Notes under the pieces: generated by a model
Databases searched by the model: none
What the model saw: the letters and a program-made list of their open reading frames with translations, nothing else
What the model was told of the DNA's origin: nothing
Program-made: the position numbers and the translations under genes
Assembly: GCF_903853455.1 (NCBI RefSeq)
Contig: NZ_CAINTR010000049.1
Span: 1 to 64,000, forward strand
Reading direction: 5' to 3'
Length of the DNA stretch: 64,000 bases
Source: an uncultured Magnetospirillum sp.
GTDB lineage: Bacteria > Pseudomonadota > Alphaproteobacteria > Rhodospirillales > Magnetospirillaceae
Part shown: positions 44,711 to 52,433 of the stretch, piece by piece
Position numbering within the stretch: position 1 is the stretch's first letter
How the letters are laid out: every line of letters starts with the position of its first letter

Positions 44711-46393
44711 TCATCCTCCCACCACTCGCACGGCATGGCTGTCGGGCAGGGTGACCTCCTTGACCTTGGCGACGTGGTTGGCCACCACCTCCCAGATGGG
44801 CGGGCCTTGGGTGCCTTCGTTGACGCTGGCCCAGCCAGACACCACGTAGGAGCGCGCCGCGTCCAGCTTCTTGCCGGTCCGGGTCAGCCGCAGGTCGCCG
44901 AGGCGGCTGCCCATGGGCTTGGCGGGGTCGATGGCGAAGGCTAGGCCGCCGACCCGGACCATGTCGCCGCCCTGGCGGTAGTAGGGGTCGGGATGGAACA
45001 GGTTGTCGGCCACGTCCTCCAGGATGTCGCGCAGCATGGCGCCGGTCATCTCGGTGCGGTAGGTGTTGGGGTAGGTGATGGCGGTCTGGTTGAAGATGGC
45101 CTCGGTGGTGATGGCCTCGCCCGGCATCAGGGCCGCTCCCCAGCGGAAGCCGGGCGACAGGGCGATCTCGGCGTCGCGCTCGCTCAGCATGGCCTGACAG
45201 ATCAGGTCGTCGAAGGTGCCGTTGAAATTGCCCCGCCGGCTCAGCAGCCCCCTGGTGTGGCCCACCACCCGCGACAGTTCCGCCGCATGGGGCGCCCGGA
45301 TGCGCTCGATCAGCGCCGCCATCTCCGGGTCGGGGGCGATGGCGTCGGCCAGCACTGGAATCAGGCGGAAGGCATGGCGGACCACCCGCTTGTCCCTGAC
45401 CTCCAGGTCGAGGCGGGCGAGGAACTTGCCGTGGGAGCCCGGCGCCACCAGCAAGGTGTCGCCCACCGGCACCACCGCTGGAATGGCGTCGTGTGTATGA
45501 CCGGTCAGTATAACATCGATACCGGTGACGCGGGCCGCCATCTTGCGGTCCACGTCGAAGCCGTTATGGCTGGCCACCACCACCAGGTCGGCGCCCTTGG
45601 CGCGGGCCAGATCCACCTGCTTCCGCATGTCCTCCTCGCGGATGCCGAAGCTCCAGTGGGGCATCTGCCAGCGCGGATTGGCGACGGGGGTGTAGGGGAA
45701 GGCCTGACCGATCACCGCGATCCTGACGCCGCCGCGCTCGACCATGGTCTGGGCGGGGAAGACCTCCTCCTCCCACTCGGTGTCCTTGATGTTGGCGGCG
45801 AGGAAGGGGAAGGGCAGCTTGTCCACCAGCTCCTTGACCCGCGCCTCGCCATAGGTGAACTCCCAATGGGCGGTCATGGCCTCCACCCCCAGGAGGGTCT
45901 GGGCCTCCACCATGTCGGCGCCCAAAGTCTTCAGCGACGTATAGGACCCTTGCCAGGTATCGCCGGAATCGATCAACAGGGTGTTGCCGGGGCGCTCGGC
46001 CCGGATCGCCTTGACCAGGGTGGCCATGCGGTCGAGCCCGCCGACCTTGCCGTAGGTGCGGGCCAGATGGACGAAGTCGTCGGCGGTGAAGGCGTAGGCC
46101 TCGGCGCTGCCGGGTTTGAGTCCGAACGCATTCATCATGGCCCGCGCCGGCAGGTGGGGGGCCAAGCCCCGATCGGCGCCGGCTCCCAGGTTGACCGCCG
46201 GCTCGCGGTACCACAGCGGCTTCAACTGGGCATGCAGGTCGGTGAAGGCCAGCAGGGTGACCTGCCCCACCGGCTGGAACGCCAGCAGCGAGTCCTGGGT
46301 GATGGTCTGGCCGGCGGCGGCGCGGCCCAGCGGAACCGCGCCGCCCAGCGCCGTGGCGGCGGCCACCTGGAGGAAATCCCGACGGGTGAGCAT
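44711..46393 (-). CDS. soxB: Thiosulfohydrolase SoxB
   Basis: Dimanganese hydrolase of 560 residues that removes sulfate from SoxY-bound thiosulfonate. A twin-arginine signal (LTRRDFLQVAAATA) exports it folded. Metal and active-site motifs of the 5'-nucleotidase/metallophosphatase family are visible: FTDLHAQL (about 50-57), DSGDTWQGSY, AHNGFD-like ASHNGFD and LTGHTHD. The C-terminal domain (about 360-560) is complete. It is 13 bp after soxA. Confidence 0.95.
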   Translation of the reverse strand: MLTRRDFLQVAAATALGGAVPLGRAAAGQTITQDSLLAFQPVGQVTLLAFTDLHAQLKPLWYREPAVNLGAGADRGLAPHLPARAMMNAFGLKPGSAEAYAFTADDFVHLARTYGKVGGLDRMATLVKAIRAERPGNTLLIDSGDTWQGSYTSLKTLGADMVEAQTLLGVEAMTAHWEFTYGEARVKELVDKLPFPFLAANIKDTEWEEEVFPAQTMVERGGVRIAVIGQAFPYTPVANPRWQMPHWSFGIREEDMRKQVDLARAKGADLVVVASHNGFDVDRKMAARVTGIDVILTGHTHDAIPAVVPVGDTLLVAPGSHGKFLARLDLEVRDKRVVRHAFRLIPVLADAIAPDPEMAALIERIRAPHAAELSRVVGHTRGLLSRRGNFNGTFDDLICQAMLSERDAEIALSPGFRWGAALMPGEAITTEAIFNQTAITYPNTYRTEMTGAMLRDILEDVADNLFHPDPYYRQGGDMVRVGGLAFAIDPAKPMGSRLGDLRLTRTGKKLDAARSYVVSGWASVNEGTQGPPIWEVVANHVAKVKEVTLPDSHAVRVVGG

Positions 46394-46406
46394 GGGGCGG
46401 CTCCTG

Positions 46407-47225
46407 CTATTTCCGGACCGAGGGCGTTTCCACCAGAAGCCCCTGGGCGCGCCAGGCGAGATAGAGTTCCAGCGCCACGTATTCGAACGAGCCCAGCGGG
46501 TAAGGCTCCGCCCGGATCTCCTCGTTGCAGCCGGCCATCCGGCGGTGCAGCGAGCCCAGCTTCTGCCATTTCAGCCGATAGGTGGGAAAGCCGTTGGTCA
46601 TGCCCTGCGACAGCAGCTCGGTGCGGATGTGCTGGCCCCAGTGGTCCACGTGGCAATGGGCGCAGGCGACGTCGTTGAGGCCGCGCCGCTCGTAATAGAA
46701 CCGCCGGCCGGCGTCGAACCAGGGGGCGGCGGGACCATCGACCACCACCGAAACCGGCACGCCGCGCGACTGCATCTTGACATAGGTGGTCATGGCCAGC
46801 AGCGGTTCGGACTCGTATTTCCACTCCGCCGCGCCCATGGCCTGGCTGCGGCAGAGATTGATGCGCTGCTCCAGGTTGACGACCTTGCGCTCGCCCGCGT
46901 CGTATTTGGGGTAGTGGGCGCCGGCGGTCGTCATGGTCTCCTCCGCCTTGCCGTGGCACGACGCGCAGGACTTGCCGGCGGAGCCCTCGACCGTGCTCCA
47001 CAGGGTCTCGCCCTTGCCCACCCACAGCATGGCGGGGTTCATGAAGTCGTCGTCCTGCATGGCGCGGGTTTCGGGCTCGGCGAAGGTGTAGCCCGAGCGC
47101 TTGTCGCCCGAGATGTACTTGGCCATGGCCGGGTCCTTGGGGTCGAACGGCGGATCGGCCCAGGCCGGCGACCGGACCGCCAGCACCAGCGCCAGGACCG
47201 CCAGGATGGTGCGCGCCGCCCTCAT
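46407..47225 (-). CDS. soxA: Dihaem cytochrome SoxA
   Basis: Periplasmic cytochrome c of 272 residues that, with SoxX, links thiosulfate oxidatively to SoxY. Signal peptide to about residue 23; haem motifs CASCH (C87, C90, H91) and CAHCH (C188, C191, H192); the conserved ligand Cys233 in AGCNEEIRAEPY, normally modified to persulfide. Needs the Ccm system encoded at 29575-34951. Confidence 0.95.
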   Translation of the reverse strand: MRAARTILAVLALVLAVRSPAWADPPFDPKDPAMAKYISGDKRSGYTFAEPETRAMQDDDFMNPAMLWVGKGETLWSTVEGSAGKSCASCHGKAEETMTTAGAHYPKYDAGERKVVNLEQRINLCRSQAMGAAEWKYESEPLLAMTTYVKMQSRGVPVSVVVDGPAAPWFDAGRRFYYERRGLNDVACAHCHVDHWGQHIRTELLSQGMTNGFPTYRLKWQKLGSLHRRMAGCNEEIRAEPYPLGSFEYVALELYLAWRAQGLLVETPSVRK

Positions 47226-47226
47226 C

Positions 47227-47547
47227 TCACGTCACCGTCAGGGGGCGCGACAGGCCGTAAACCGAGCCGTCGTCGTCGGTCCACTTGAACTCCAGCGTGC
47301 CGCTTTCCGTCGCGGTGAAGAAGAAGTTCAGCGCCGGGTTGGCCGAAATGGCCGGGGCCAGCTCGGCGCTGAACAGCATCTTGCCGTTCAGGGTGCAGGC
47401 GAAGGCGTTGATGATCTTGCGCGGCACCACCTTGCCGGCAGCATCCTTGCGCTGGCCCGATTCCATGTCGTGGTCGATCATGGTCTTGACCTCGAGGATG
47501 TCGCCCTTGGCGGCGGTCTCGTTGAACTTAACCTTGGGAGTGGGCAT
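47227..47547 (-). CDS. soxZ: Sulfur-carrier partner SoxZ
   Basis: Immunoglobulin-fold protein of 106 residues, full length, partner of SoxY. The sequence TPKVKFNETAAKGDILEVK and the C-terminal LEFKWTDDDGSVY are typical. No signal peptide; it is exported in complex with SoxY through the Tat signal of the latter. Spacing is 1 bp to soxA and 21 bp to soxY. Confidence 0.94.
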   Translation of the reverse strand: MPTPKVKFNETAAKGDILEVKTMIDHDMESGQRKDAAGKVVPRKIINAFACTLNGKMLFSAELAPAISANPALNFFFTATESGTLEFKWTDDDGSVYGLSRPLTVT

Positions 47548-47568
47548 GTGAGGGGGAACTCCTGTATC

Positions 47569-48036
47569 TCAGCCGCCGCAGCCGCCGACGGTGACCTTCA
47601 CTTCCTTGCGGCCCTCCAGGGCGGTGCCGTCCGACAGCACCGCGATGGCCCGCACCTCCTGGGTCTTGGCCAGGCGCATGCGGGCGTAGACCTCGGCCTT
47701 GCCGGTGGGGGTGAAGTGGAAACTGGCCACCTGCGGCGCCGGATTGCCCTCGGCGACCACGTGGATGGCGGTCACCGAATTGCCCGCGACCATGGGATGG
47801 TCCACCGAGACGGTGAACGGCACGGTGTTGCCGTTCTCGGCGATCTCGGGAAGCTTGATCTTGACCCGGGCGTCCATCTGCGGCTTGGCGCCGCCGGCCA
47901 GCTTGGCGATCAGCTCGTCGGCCTCGGCGCGGGTGGCCTCGGCCGCCTTGGGGGCCAGGACCAGGGCGCAGGCGCCCGCCGACAGGCCCAGCACGACGGT
48001 GCGGCGGCCGATCGACGCGGAAGGGGATGTGCTCAT
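47569..48036 (-). CDS. soxY: Sulfur-carrier protein SoxY
   Basis: Carrier of 155 residues whose C-terminal GGCGG holds the covalent sulfur intermediate on Cys153. Twin-arginine signal at the N-terminus (IGRRTVVLGLSAG). ATG 48036 has GAGAGG upstream; four codons upstream a second ATG exists at 48048 that would overlap soxX. Confidence 0.95.
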   Translation of the reverse strand: MSTSPSASIGRRTVVLGLSAGACALVLAPKAAEATRAEADELIAKLAGGAKPQMDARVKIKLPEIAENGNTVPFTVSVDHPMVAGNSVTAIHVVAEGNPAPQVASFHFTPTGKAEVYARMRLAKTQEVRAIAVLSDGTALEGRKEVKVTVGGCGG

Positions 48037-48044
48037 GGAGCCTC

Positions 48045-48437
48045 TCATTTCAGGGTCAGCAGATAGGCGACCACATCGGCCACGTCCTGTCGGGTCAGGA
48101 TGGTCTGGCCCTGCCAGTCCTTGGCGACCCGGTGCAGGTCGGTCTTGAAGAAGGACGGCATGATGGTGTCGGGATTGATGGTCTTGGGATCGACGATGCG
48201 GGCGGCAAGCTCGGTGGCGCCGAGGCGCGAGCCGACAGTGGAGAGGTCGGGGCCGATGTCGCCGTGATCCGGTTCTTCCGGGATCGGCAGATGATGGCAG
48301 GCCAGACAGTTGCCCTTGCCGATCACCGCGACGCGGCCACGCCCGGCGTCGCCCGGCATTTCCGCCCAGGCGGCGGCGGTCCAGGCGACAAGCATGGCGC
48401 AGGCCATGGCATGTCGCATCCAGGGTGTCGCAGGCAT
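48045..48437 (-). CDS. soxX: Monohaem cytochrome SoxX
   Basis: Cytochrome c of 130 residues with signal peptide (to about 26), haem motif CLACH (C44, C47, H48) and Met93 in TIMPSF as the likely sixth ligand. Forms SoxXA. ATG 48437 has GGGAGGTG upstream; an in-frame upstream start at 48482 would give a basic extension and is not preferred. First gene of soxXYZAB. Confidence 0.94.
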   Translation of the reverse strand: MPATPWMRHAMACAMLVAWTAAAWAEMPGDAGRGRVAVIGKGNCLACHHLPIPEEPDHGDIGPDLSTVGSRLGATELAARIVDPKTINPDTIMPSFFKTDLHRVAKDWQGQTILTRQDVADVVAYLLTLK

Positions 48438-48467
48438 GGCACCTCCCGATGCTTTTCGCCGTTTTTT

Positions 48468-48489
48468 CTTATTACATTTCACTAATAAG
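48468..48489. promoter_or_regulatory. Inverted repeat in the sox promoter region
   Basis: CTTATT and AATAAG are separated by 10 bases in an AT-rich patch 31 bp upstream of soxX. Position and symmetry fit an operator for an ArsR-type SoxR repressor, but no soxR gene is in the window and the match is to general architecture only. Confidence 0.4.
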
Positions 48490-48509
48490 AGTGGCCTGAC
48501 AAGAGGGAC

Positions 48510-49034
48510 TTAGGTCTGGTGATGCAGCGGCGTGCCGGTGGGAACCTTGATCCGCAAGCCGGGAGTGGGGATCAGGGCGATGAACCGATTCCGCGCCATG
48601 ATCGAGCGGTTTTGCAGCAGCGTGCCGTGACTGGCCAGCAGCGCCAGGCTGTTCAGACCGAACAGCGCCATGCTGACCCGCATGGCGGTGTCGCCCAGGG
48701 CCGCCATCAGGGGGATGGCGAACAGGACGGGCAACAGCGCGTACAGGAAGGTGTCGCGCCAGCGGCGGACACGGACCACCGCCGCCGCCAGATAGGCCAC
48801 CGGCGAGGCCAGAACCAGATCCACCCCGCCGCGTCGCACCATCTGGCTCGCCACGGCGGCGGCGGCGGCCGGCAGCCCCTCGAAGACGGCGTCCAGGGTC
48901 AGCCCGTCCGGCGAGGGAACGAAGGTGGCGCGCAAGGCGTCGGACGGCCATTGCGCCCGCGGGATGGCCGGGCGGATTTGGGTATAGACGGCGCGCGAGA
49001 AGGCCGATTCGGGCTGGAGAATCTCGTTGATCAT
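48510..49034 (-). CDS. Membrane protein of unknown function upstream of sox
   Basis: Protein of about 174 residues (from ATG 49034). The first half is soluble and begins MINEILQPESAFSRAVY; hydrophobic segments lie at about 75-90, 98-118 and 122-142; the C-terminus is basic (GLRIKVPTGT). No family recognised. The start is uncertain because no strong ribosome site is seen; a TTG at 49091 in the same frame is possible. Same strand as the sox genes, 72 bp upstream of soxX, and only 66 bp from the kinase gene. Confidence 0.6.
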   Translation of the reverse strand: MINEILQPESAFSRAVYTQIRPAIPRAQWPSDALRATFVPSPDGLTLDAVFEGLPAAAAAVASQMVRRGGVDLVLASPVAYLAAAVVRVRRWRDTFLYALLPVLFAIPLMAALGDTAMRVSMALFGLNSLALLASHGTLLQNRSIMARNRFIALIPTPGLRIKVPTGTPLHHQT

Positions 49035-49100
49035 TCCGGTGCCGCGAGGAAAGAGAACGGGCACTGTGCCACGTTGCCTGGTGACGGCCAAGGAGATTGG

Positions 49101-50852
49101 CTAATCGGTCAGGGTTTCGACTGCGCGGCCGTCTGCTGTTTCGATAGCGCCTCGGATCCTGGCCGGCGGCAGCGTGATGGTGGCGGTGGTTCCCCGGCCG
49201 GGGGCGCTATCCAGCGTCAGCGTTCCGCCGTGAAGTTCGACGATGCGGCAGGTCAGCGGCAGCCCCAGACCGGTACCCTCGATGGCGCGGGTGGATGGCC
49301 CGCTCACCCGCCCGAACAGGGTCATGGCGGTTTCCAGGTCCTCGGCGCTCATGCCGATGCCGTTGTCGGCGACGGCGAGGACGCAGTGGCCGCCGGGATC
49401 GACCCGCGACGTGATCGCGACCCAGCCGCCGGGGTGGTTGTACTTGATGGCGTTGGTGCAGAGGTTGAGGATCGCCTGGATCAGGCGGCGGCGATCCGCC
49501 CACAGCCGCAGTCCCTCGGGCGCGATGGCGGCGCTCAGGGCGATGCCGGCGTACTCGGCGCGGGGAAGCGCCATGGCCAGGGCCTCGGCGACCATTTCGG
49601 CCAGGTCGAAATCGCTGTCGTCGAGGCGGAGTTGGCCGGCATCGACGGCGGCGCTGTCCAGCAGGTCGTTGACCAGTGCCAGCAGGTGGTGTCCCGACCG
49701 ATGGATGTCCTTGACATATTCGACCTGACGCGCGGGCATCGGTCCGTGCAGCCATGACAGCAGGGCGTCGGAATAGCCGATGATGGCGTTCAAGGGAGTC
49801 CGCAATTCGTGGGAGATGGAGGTCAGGAAGGCCGACCGCGCCTCCATCAGCCGCTGCAACTCGGCGGTGCGCTCGGTGACGCGCTGGTCGAGAACCCGGG
49901 CGCCGCTCTCCAGGGTAGCGATCAGGCGCAGCAGCAGGGCGGCGGCGACAACCACCACCAGGGTGAAGCCGCTGATCAGCGCCAGCGCCAACCAGACCTG
50001 CCGCCACCATGGCGCCAGAACTTCGGGCATGGTCTGCGAGACCACCACCACCATGCCGTCGGGCATGATGCTCCGGTAGACGCTCAGCCGTTCCTGGCCG
50101 TCGACCTTGGAGACGGTGGTGTAGACACCTTCCGGCCCCCGCGGCACCATTTCCCGGAACAGATAGCCGTCGGCCACCGACCGGCCGAGGCTGCCGGGGA
50201 CCGACGGCGAACGCGCCAGCAGGATGGCGTCGGACCGAAACAGCGCGATGGCGCTGCCCTTGCCGTGGCGGATGCCGTCGAAGATGCGTTCCAGCGCCGG
50301 GATGTGAATGGCGGCCAGCAGGACGGCAATGCGGTTGCCCGGGTCGGTCATGCGCAGCGACATCGGGATGAACCATTCTCCCGAGGTGCGGCCCCGCACC
50401 GGGGCGGAAATGGTGGGGCGCCCGACCTTGGCGTCGCGGACATAGTCCCGGTCACCGACTGGAACCGGCGACCGGTTGGGGGAATAGGGAAGGATCACGG
50501 ACATGTCGGCGTGGTCGATGACGACCACGTCGAGGCCGCCGCCCACATGGTCGAGCAACCGGGTCACCCGCTTGGCGACCAGCGGGCCGTTGAGCATGTC
50601 GATCTCCCCATCGGTCAGGGAGATGATCTGCTCCAGCGAATCCAGGAAAATATCGGTCAGGGAAAGCAGGCGCTGGGTCTGGTCGGCGGCGGCGAGGCAA
50701 AGGCGGGTCATCTCCTGCTCCGCCGTGAACAGGGTCTGCCGGTAATCCCGCCACAGCCAAGCGGCCGTGACTCCCCAGGCGATCGCCATCACGGCCACCA
50801 CCGAGGCGATCACGGCTAGCCGTGTTCTCTTGTAACCCTTTAGTATTGGCAT
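49101..50852 (-). CDS. Membrane sensor histidine kinase with periplasmic dCache domain
   Basis: Protein of 583 residues. Helix 1 (about 12-34), a periplasmic double-Cache domain (about 40-280, with the diagnostic GDRDYVRDA and GEWFIP region), helix 2 (287-312), a coiled linker, H-box SHELRTPLN (His348), N-box LNLCTNAIKYN, G1 DNGIGM and G2 GTGLGLPL. The catalytic core is close in wording to the soluble kinase at 172-1281, suggesting paralogy. No receiver domain and no response regulator gene nearby. The Cache domain suggests a small extracellular ligand. Confidence 0.88.
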   Translation of the reverse strand: MPILKGYKRTRLAVIASVVAVMAIAWGVTAAWLWRDYRQTLFTAEQEMTRLCLAAADQTQRLLSLTDIFLDSLEQIISLTDGEIDMLNGPLVAKRVTRLLDHVGGGLDVVVIDHADMSVILPYSPNRSPVPVGDRDYVRDAKVGRPTISAPVRGRTSGEWFIPMSLRMTDPGNRIAVLLAAIHIPALERIFDGIRHGKGSAIALFRSDAILLARSPSVPGSLGRSVADGYLFREMVPRGPEGVYTTVSKVDGQERLSVYRSIMPDGMVVVVSQTMPEVLAPWWRQVWLALALISGFTLVVVVAAALLLRLIATLESGARVLDQRVTERTAELQRLMEARSAFLTSISHELRTPLNAIIGYSDALLSWLHGPMPARQVEYVKDIHRSGHHLLALVNDLLDSAAVDAGQLRLDDSDFDLAEMVAEALAMALPRAEYAGIALSAAIAPEGLRLWADRRRLIQAILNLCTNAIKYNHPGGWVAITSRVDPGGHCVLAVADNGIGMSAEDLETAMTLFGRVSGPSTRAIEGTGLGLPLTCRIVELHGGTLTLDSAPGRGTTATITLPPARIRGAIETADGRAVETLTD

Positions 50853-50869
50853 TGCCGCCCGAATTCCAA

Positions 50870-50925
50870 CCCAGGATTAAATAGTTACAAAATACAATAT
50901 CACTATCAACGGAAATGGAGGGGCC
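50870..50925 (-). promoter_or_regulatory. AT-rich promoter region of the dCache kinase
   Basis: An unusually AT-rich patch in this GC-rich window, 18-73 bp upstream of the kinase start. TTGATA on the minus strand (50904-50909) with AACTAT 17 bp downstream is a possible -35/-10 pair. Pairing is tentative. Confidence 0.35.
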
Positions 50926-50991
50926 AGACATGCGGAGGGCATCGGGGTTAATACGGAAGAATGACTTGCCCGAAAATTCCGCCCTCGGGCC

Positions 50992-51022
50992 AAAACGGAA
51001 AGGGGCGCCCCGAGAGCGCCCC
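50992..51022 (-). terminator. Rho-independent terminator after rpmG
   Basis: On the minus strand GGGGCGC and GCGCCCC pair around a 7-base loop, followed by TTTCCGTTTT. It lies about 48 bp past the rpmG stop. Confidence 0.7.
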
Positions 51023-51045
51023 TAAACCCGATGACCGGTAAAATC

Positions 51046-51065
51046 CGCGCGGCCTTGGCCGCGCG
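51046..51065 (-). terminator. Second hairpin directly after rpmG
   Basis: Nine-base arms (CGCGCGGCC and its complement) around a 2-base centre, five bases after the rpmG stop and followed on the minus strand by GATTTTACC. Likely an attenuated terminator or mRNA 3' end structure in tandem with the hairpin at 51002-51022. Confidence 0.5.
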
Positions 51066-51069
51066 CAGC

Positions 51070-51237
51070 TTACTTGATCTTGGCTTCCTTGAACTGGACG
51101 TGCTTGCGCACGACCGGATCGTACTTGCGGAACTCCAGCTTTTCGGTCGTCTTGCGTGGGTTCTTTTTCGCCACGTAGAAGAAGCCCGTCCCGGCGGAGC
51201 TCAGGAGCTTGATGAGAATAGTGGCTGGCTTGGCCAT
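51070..51237 (-). CDS. rpmG: 50S ribosomal protein L33
   Basis: Ribosomal protein of 55 residues, exactly family length. It begins [20 protein letters not shown] and continues with [14 protein letters not shown], then [13 protein letters not shown]; all match bacterial L33. This is the Cys-free form, with no zinc-binding CxxC pairs, so it is not a zinc-regulated paralogue. ATG at 51235-51237. Flanked by a good promoter upstream and hairpins downstream, so it is a single-gene unit. Confidence 0.96.
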   Translation of the reverse strand: MAKPATILIKLLSSAGTGFFYVAKKNPRKTTEKLEFRKYDPVVRKHVQFKEAKIK

Positions 51238-51282
51238 GACGAAAATCCCGACAGACGTTGGTGATCGAAACTCAGGGGGCGC

Positions 51283-51310
51283 ACCATACTGATCCCGCCA
51301 ACAGAGTCAA
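51283..51310 (-). promoter_or_regulatory. Promoter of rpmG
   Basis: On the minus strand TTGACT (51305-51310) and TATGGT (51283-51288) are separated by 16 bp, a near-consensus sigma-70 promoter 46 bp upstream of rpmG. Confidence 0.6.
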
Positions 51311-51339
51311 GGGTAAAGCGGGTTTTGATGCCCGTTCCG

Positions 51340-52377
51340 TCAGAACAGCTCCATGTCGCCGACGGCGTGGTCCTCCTCGGGGGTCAGCTTGCCGTCGTCG
51401 AGCAACTGCTCGTAGGACCCGACCTGATCGCGGCCATGCTCCTTGGCGTAGTAAAGCGCCTTGTCGGCGCTGCCGATCGCCACCGACGGCAGGTCGTCCG
51501 ACTGGATGCGGACGAAGCCGATGCTGACGGTGACCTTGCCCACCTGGGGAAAGGCGAAGGCGGCGACGGTGGCGCGGAAACGCTTGAACACCGCCGCCGC
51601 GTTCGTGAAGACGGTGGGGGCCAGCAGCACCACGAACTCCTCGCCGCCGAAGCGGAACAAAAGATCCTCGCCGCGGAAGGCCTTGCGCATCAGCGCCGCC
51701 ATCAGCAGCAGGACCTCGTCGCCGAAGACATGGCCGAACGTGTCGTTGACCCGCTTGAAATGGTCGATGTCGATGATGCCCAGCCAGTGATGCTCGCCAG
51801 CCAGATGCCGGTGGCGGCGGTCGTCGGTGAACGGCACTTCCAGATGGCGCGAATTGGCGACGATCCGGCTGAAATTCTCGTCGAAGGTCTTGCGGTTCTT
51901 CAGCCCGGTCAAGGTGTCGCGGGCGGCGTCGCGCAGAATGGCCAGATAGTTGCGGTAAATGGCGGCGAAGCCGCCGATCAGACCCAATTGCTCGGTGCGG
52001 CCGGCCGGCGACAGGGTCACCAGGAAGGCGCAGACGGTGCCGCGGTCGTCGACGATGGCCAGGGCGCGCCGCATGCTGCCGTCGGGCTGGGGGACGGCCC
52101 GGGTTCCGCCCGTCGCCAGGCATTCCAGCAACAGGGTGTCGGTGCCGATCTCGGTCATCTGTTCGGGCGGGGCGAAGCCGTCATGGGCGGTCACCGCCAC
52201 ATAATCGATGTAGATGCCGGTGGTGGCGTGGGTGGGGCGGCAGATGCCGCAGAACGCCAGACCGGCCAAGTCGGCCAGGGTCGATACCAGACTGTCTTCC
52301 AGATGCTGCTGACTGCGCTGCTCGGTAATGCGAACCACCGACGACAACACTGATTCCGGCGTGATCGACCTGTCCAT
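51340..52377 (-). CDS. Diguanylate cyclase with N-terminal GAF-like domain
   Basis: Protein of 345 residues making cyclic di-GMP. A GAF-like sensory domain spans about 20-150. The GGDEF domain (about 150-325) has GGEEF at 244-248 and an RxxD inhibitory site (R235 to D238) five residues before it. A Lys/Asp/His insert (about 182-197) lengthens the region before IIDIDHFKRVND. No membrane helix. ATG 52377 has AAGGG upstream. Confidence 0.9.
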   Translation of the reverse strand: MDRSITPESVLSSVVRITEQRSQQHLEDSLVSTLADLAGLAFCGICRPTHATTGIYIDYVAVTAHDGFAPPEQMTEIGTDTLLLECLATGGTRAVPQPDGSMRRALAIVDDRGTVCAFLVTLSPAGRTEQLGLIGGFAAIYRNYLAILRDAARDTLTGLKNRKTFDENFSRIVANSRHLEVPFTDDRRHRHLAGEHHWLGIIDIDHFKRVNDTFGHVFGDEVLLLMAALMRKAFRGEDLLFRFGGEEFVVLLAPTVFTNAAAVFKRFRATVAAFAFPQVGKVTVSIGFVRIQSDDLPSVAIGSADKALYYAKEHGRDQVGSYEQLLDDGKLTPEEDHAVGDMELF

Positions 52378-52433
52378 ATTTAACCCTTGGTTCTGCGGCC
52401 CTGGATATGGATCACTCGGCATCGGGGAGTCAA

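Noticed and set aside
44711-46393. 5'-nucleotidase instead of SoxB
   Set aside because: Shares the metallophosphatase fold, but the Tat signal and location in soxXYZA identify SoxB.
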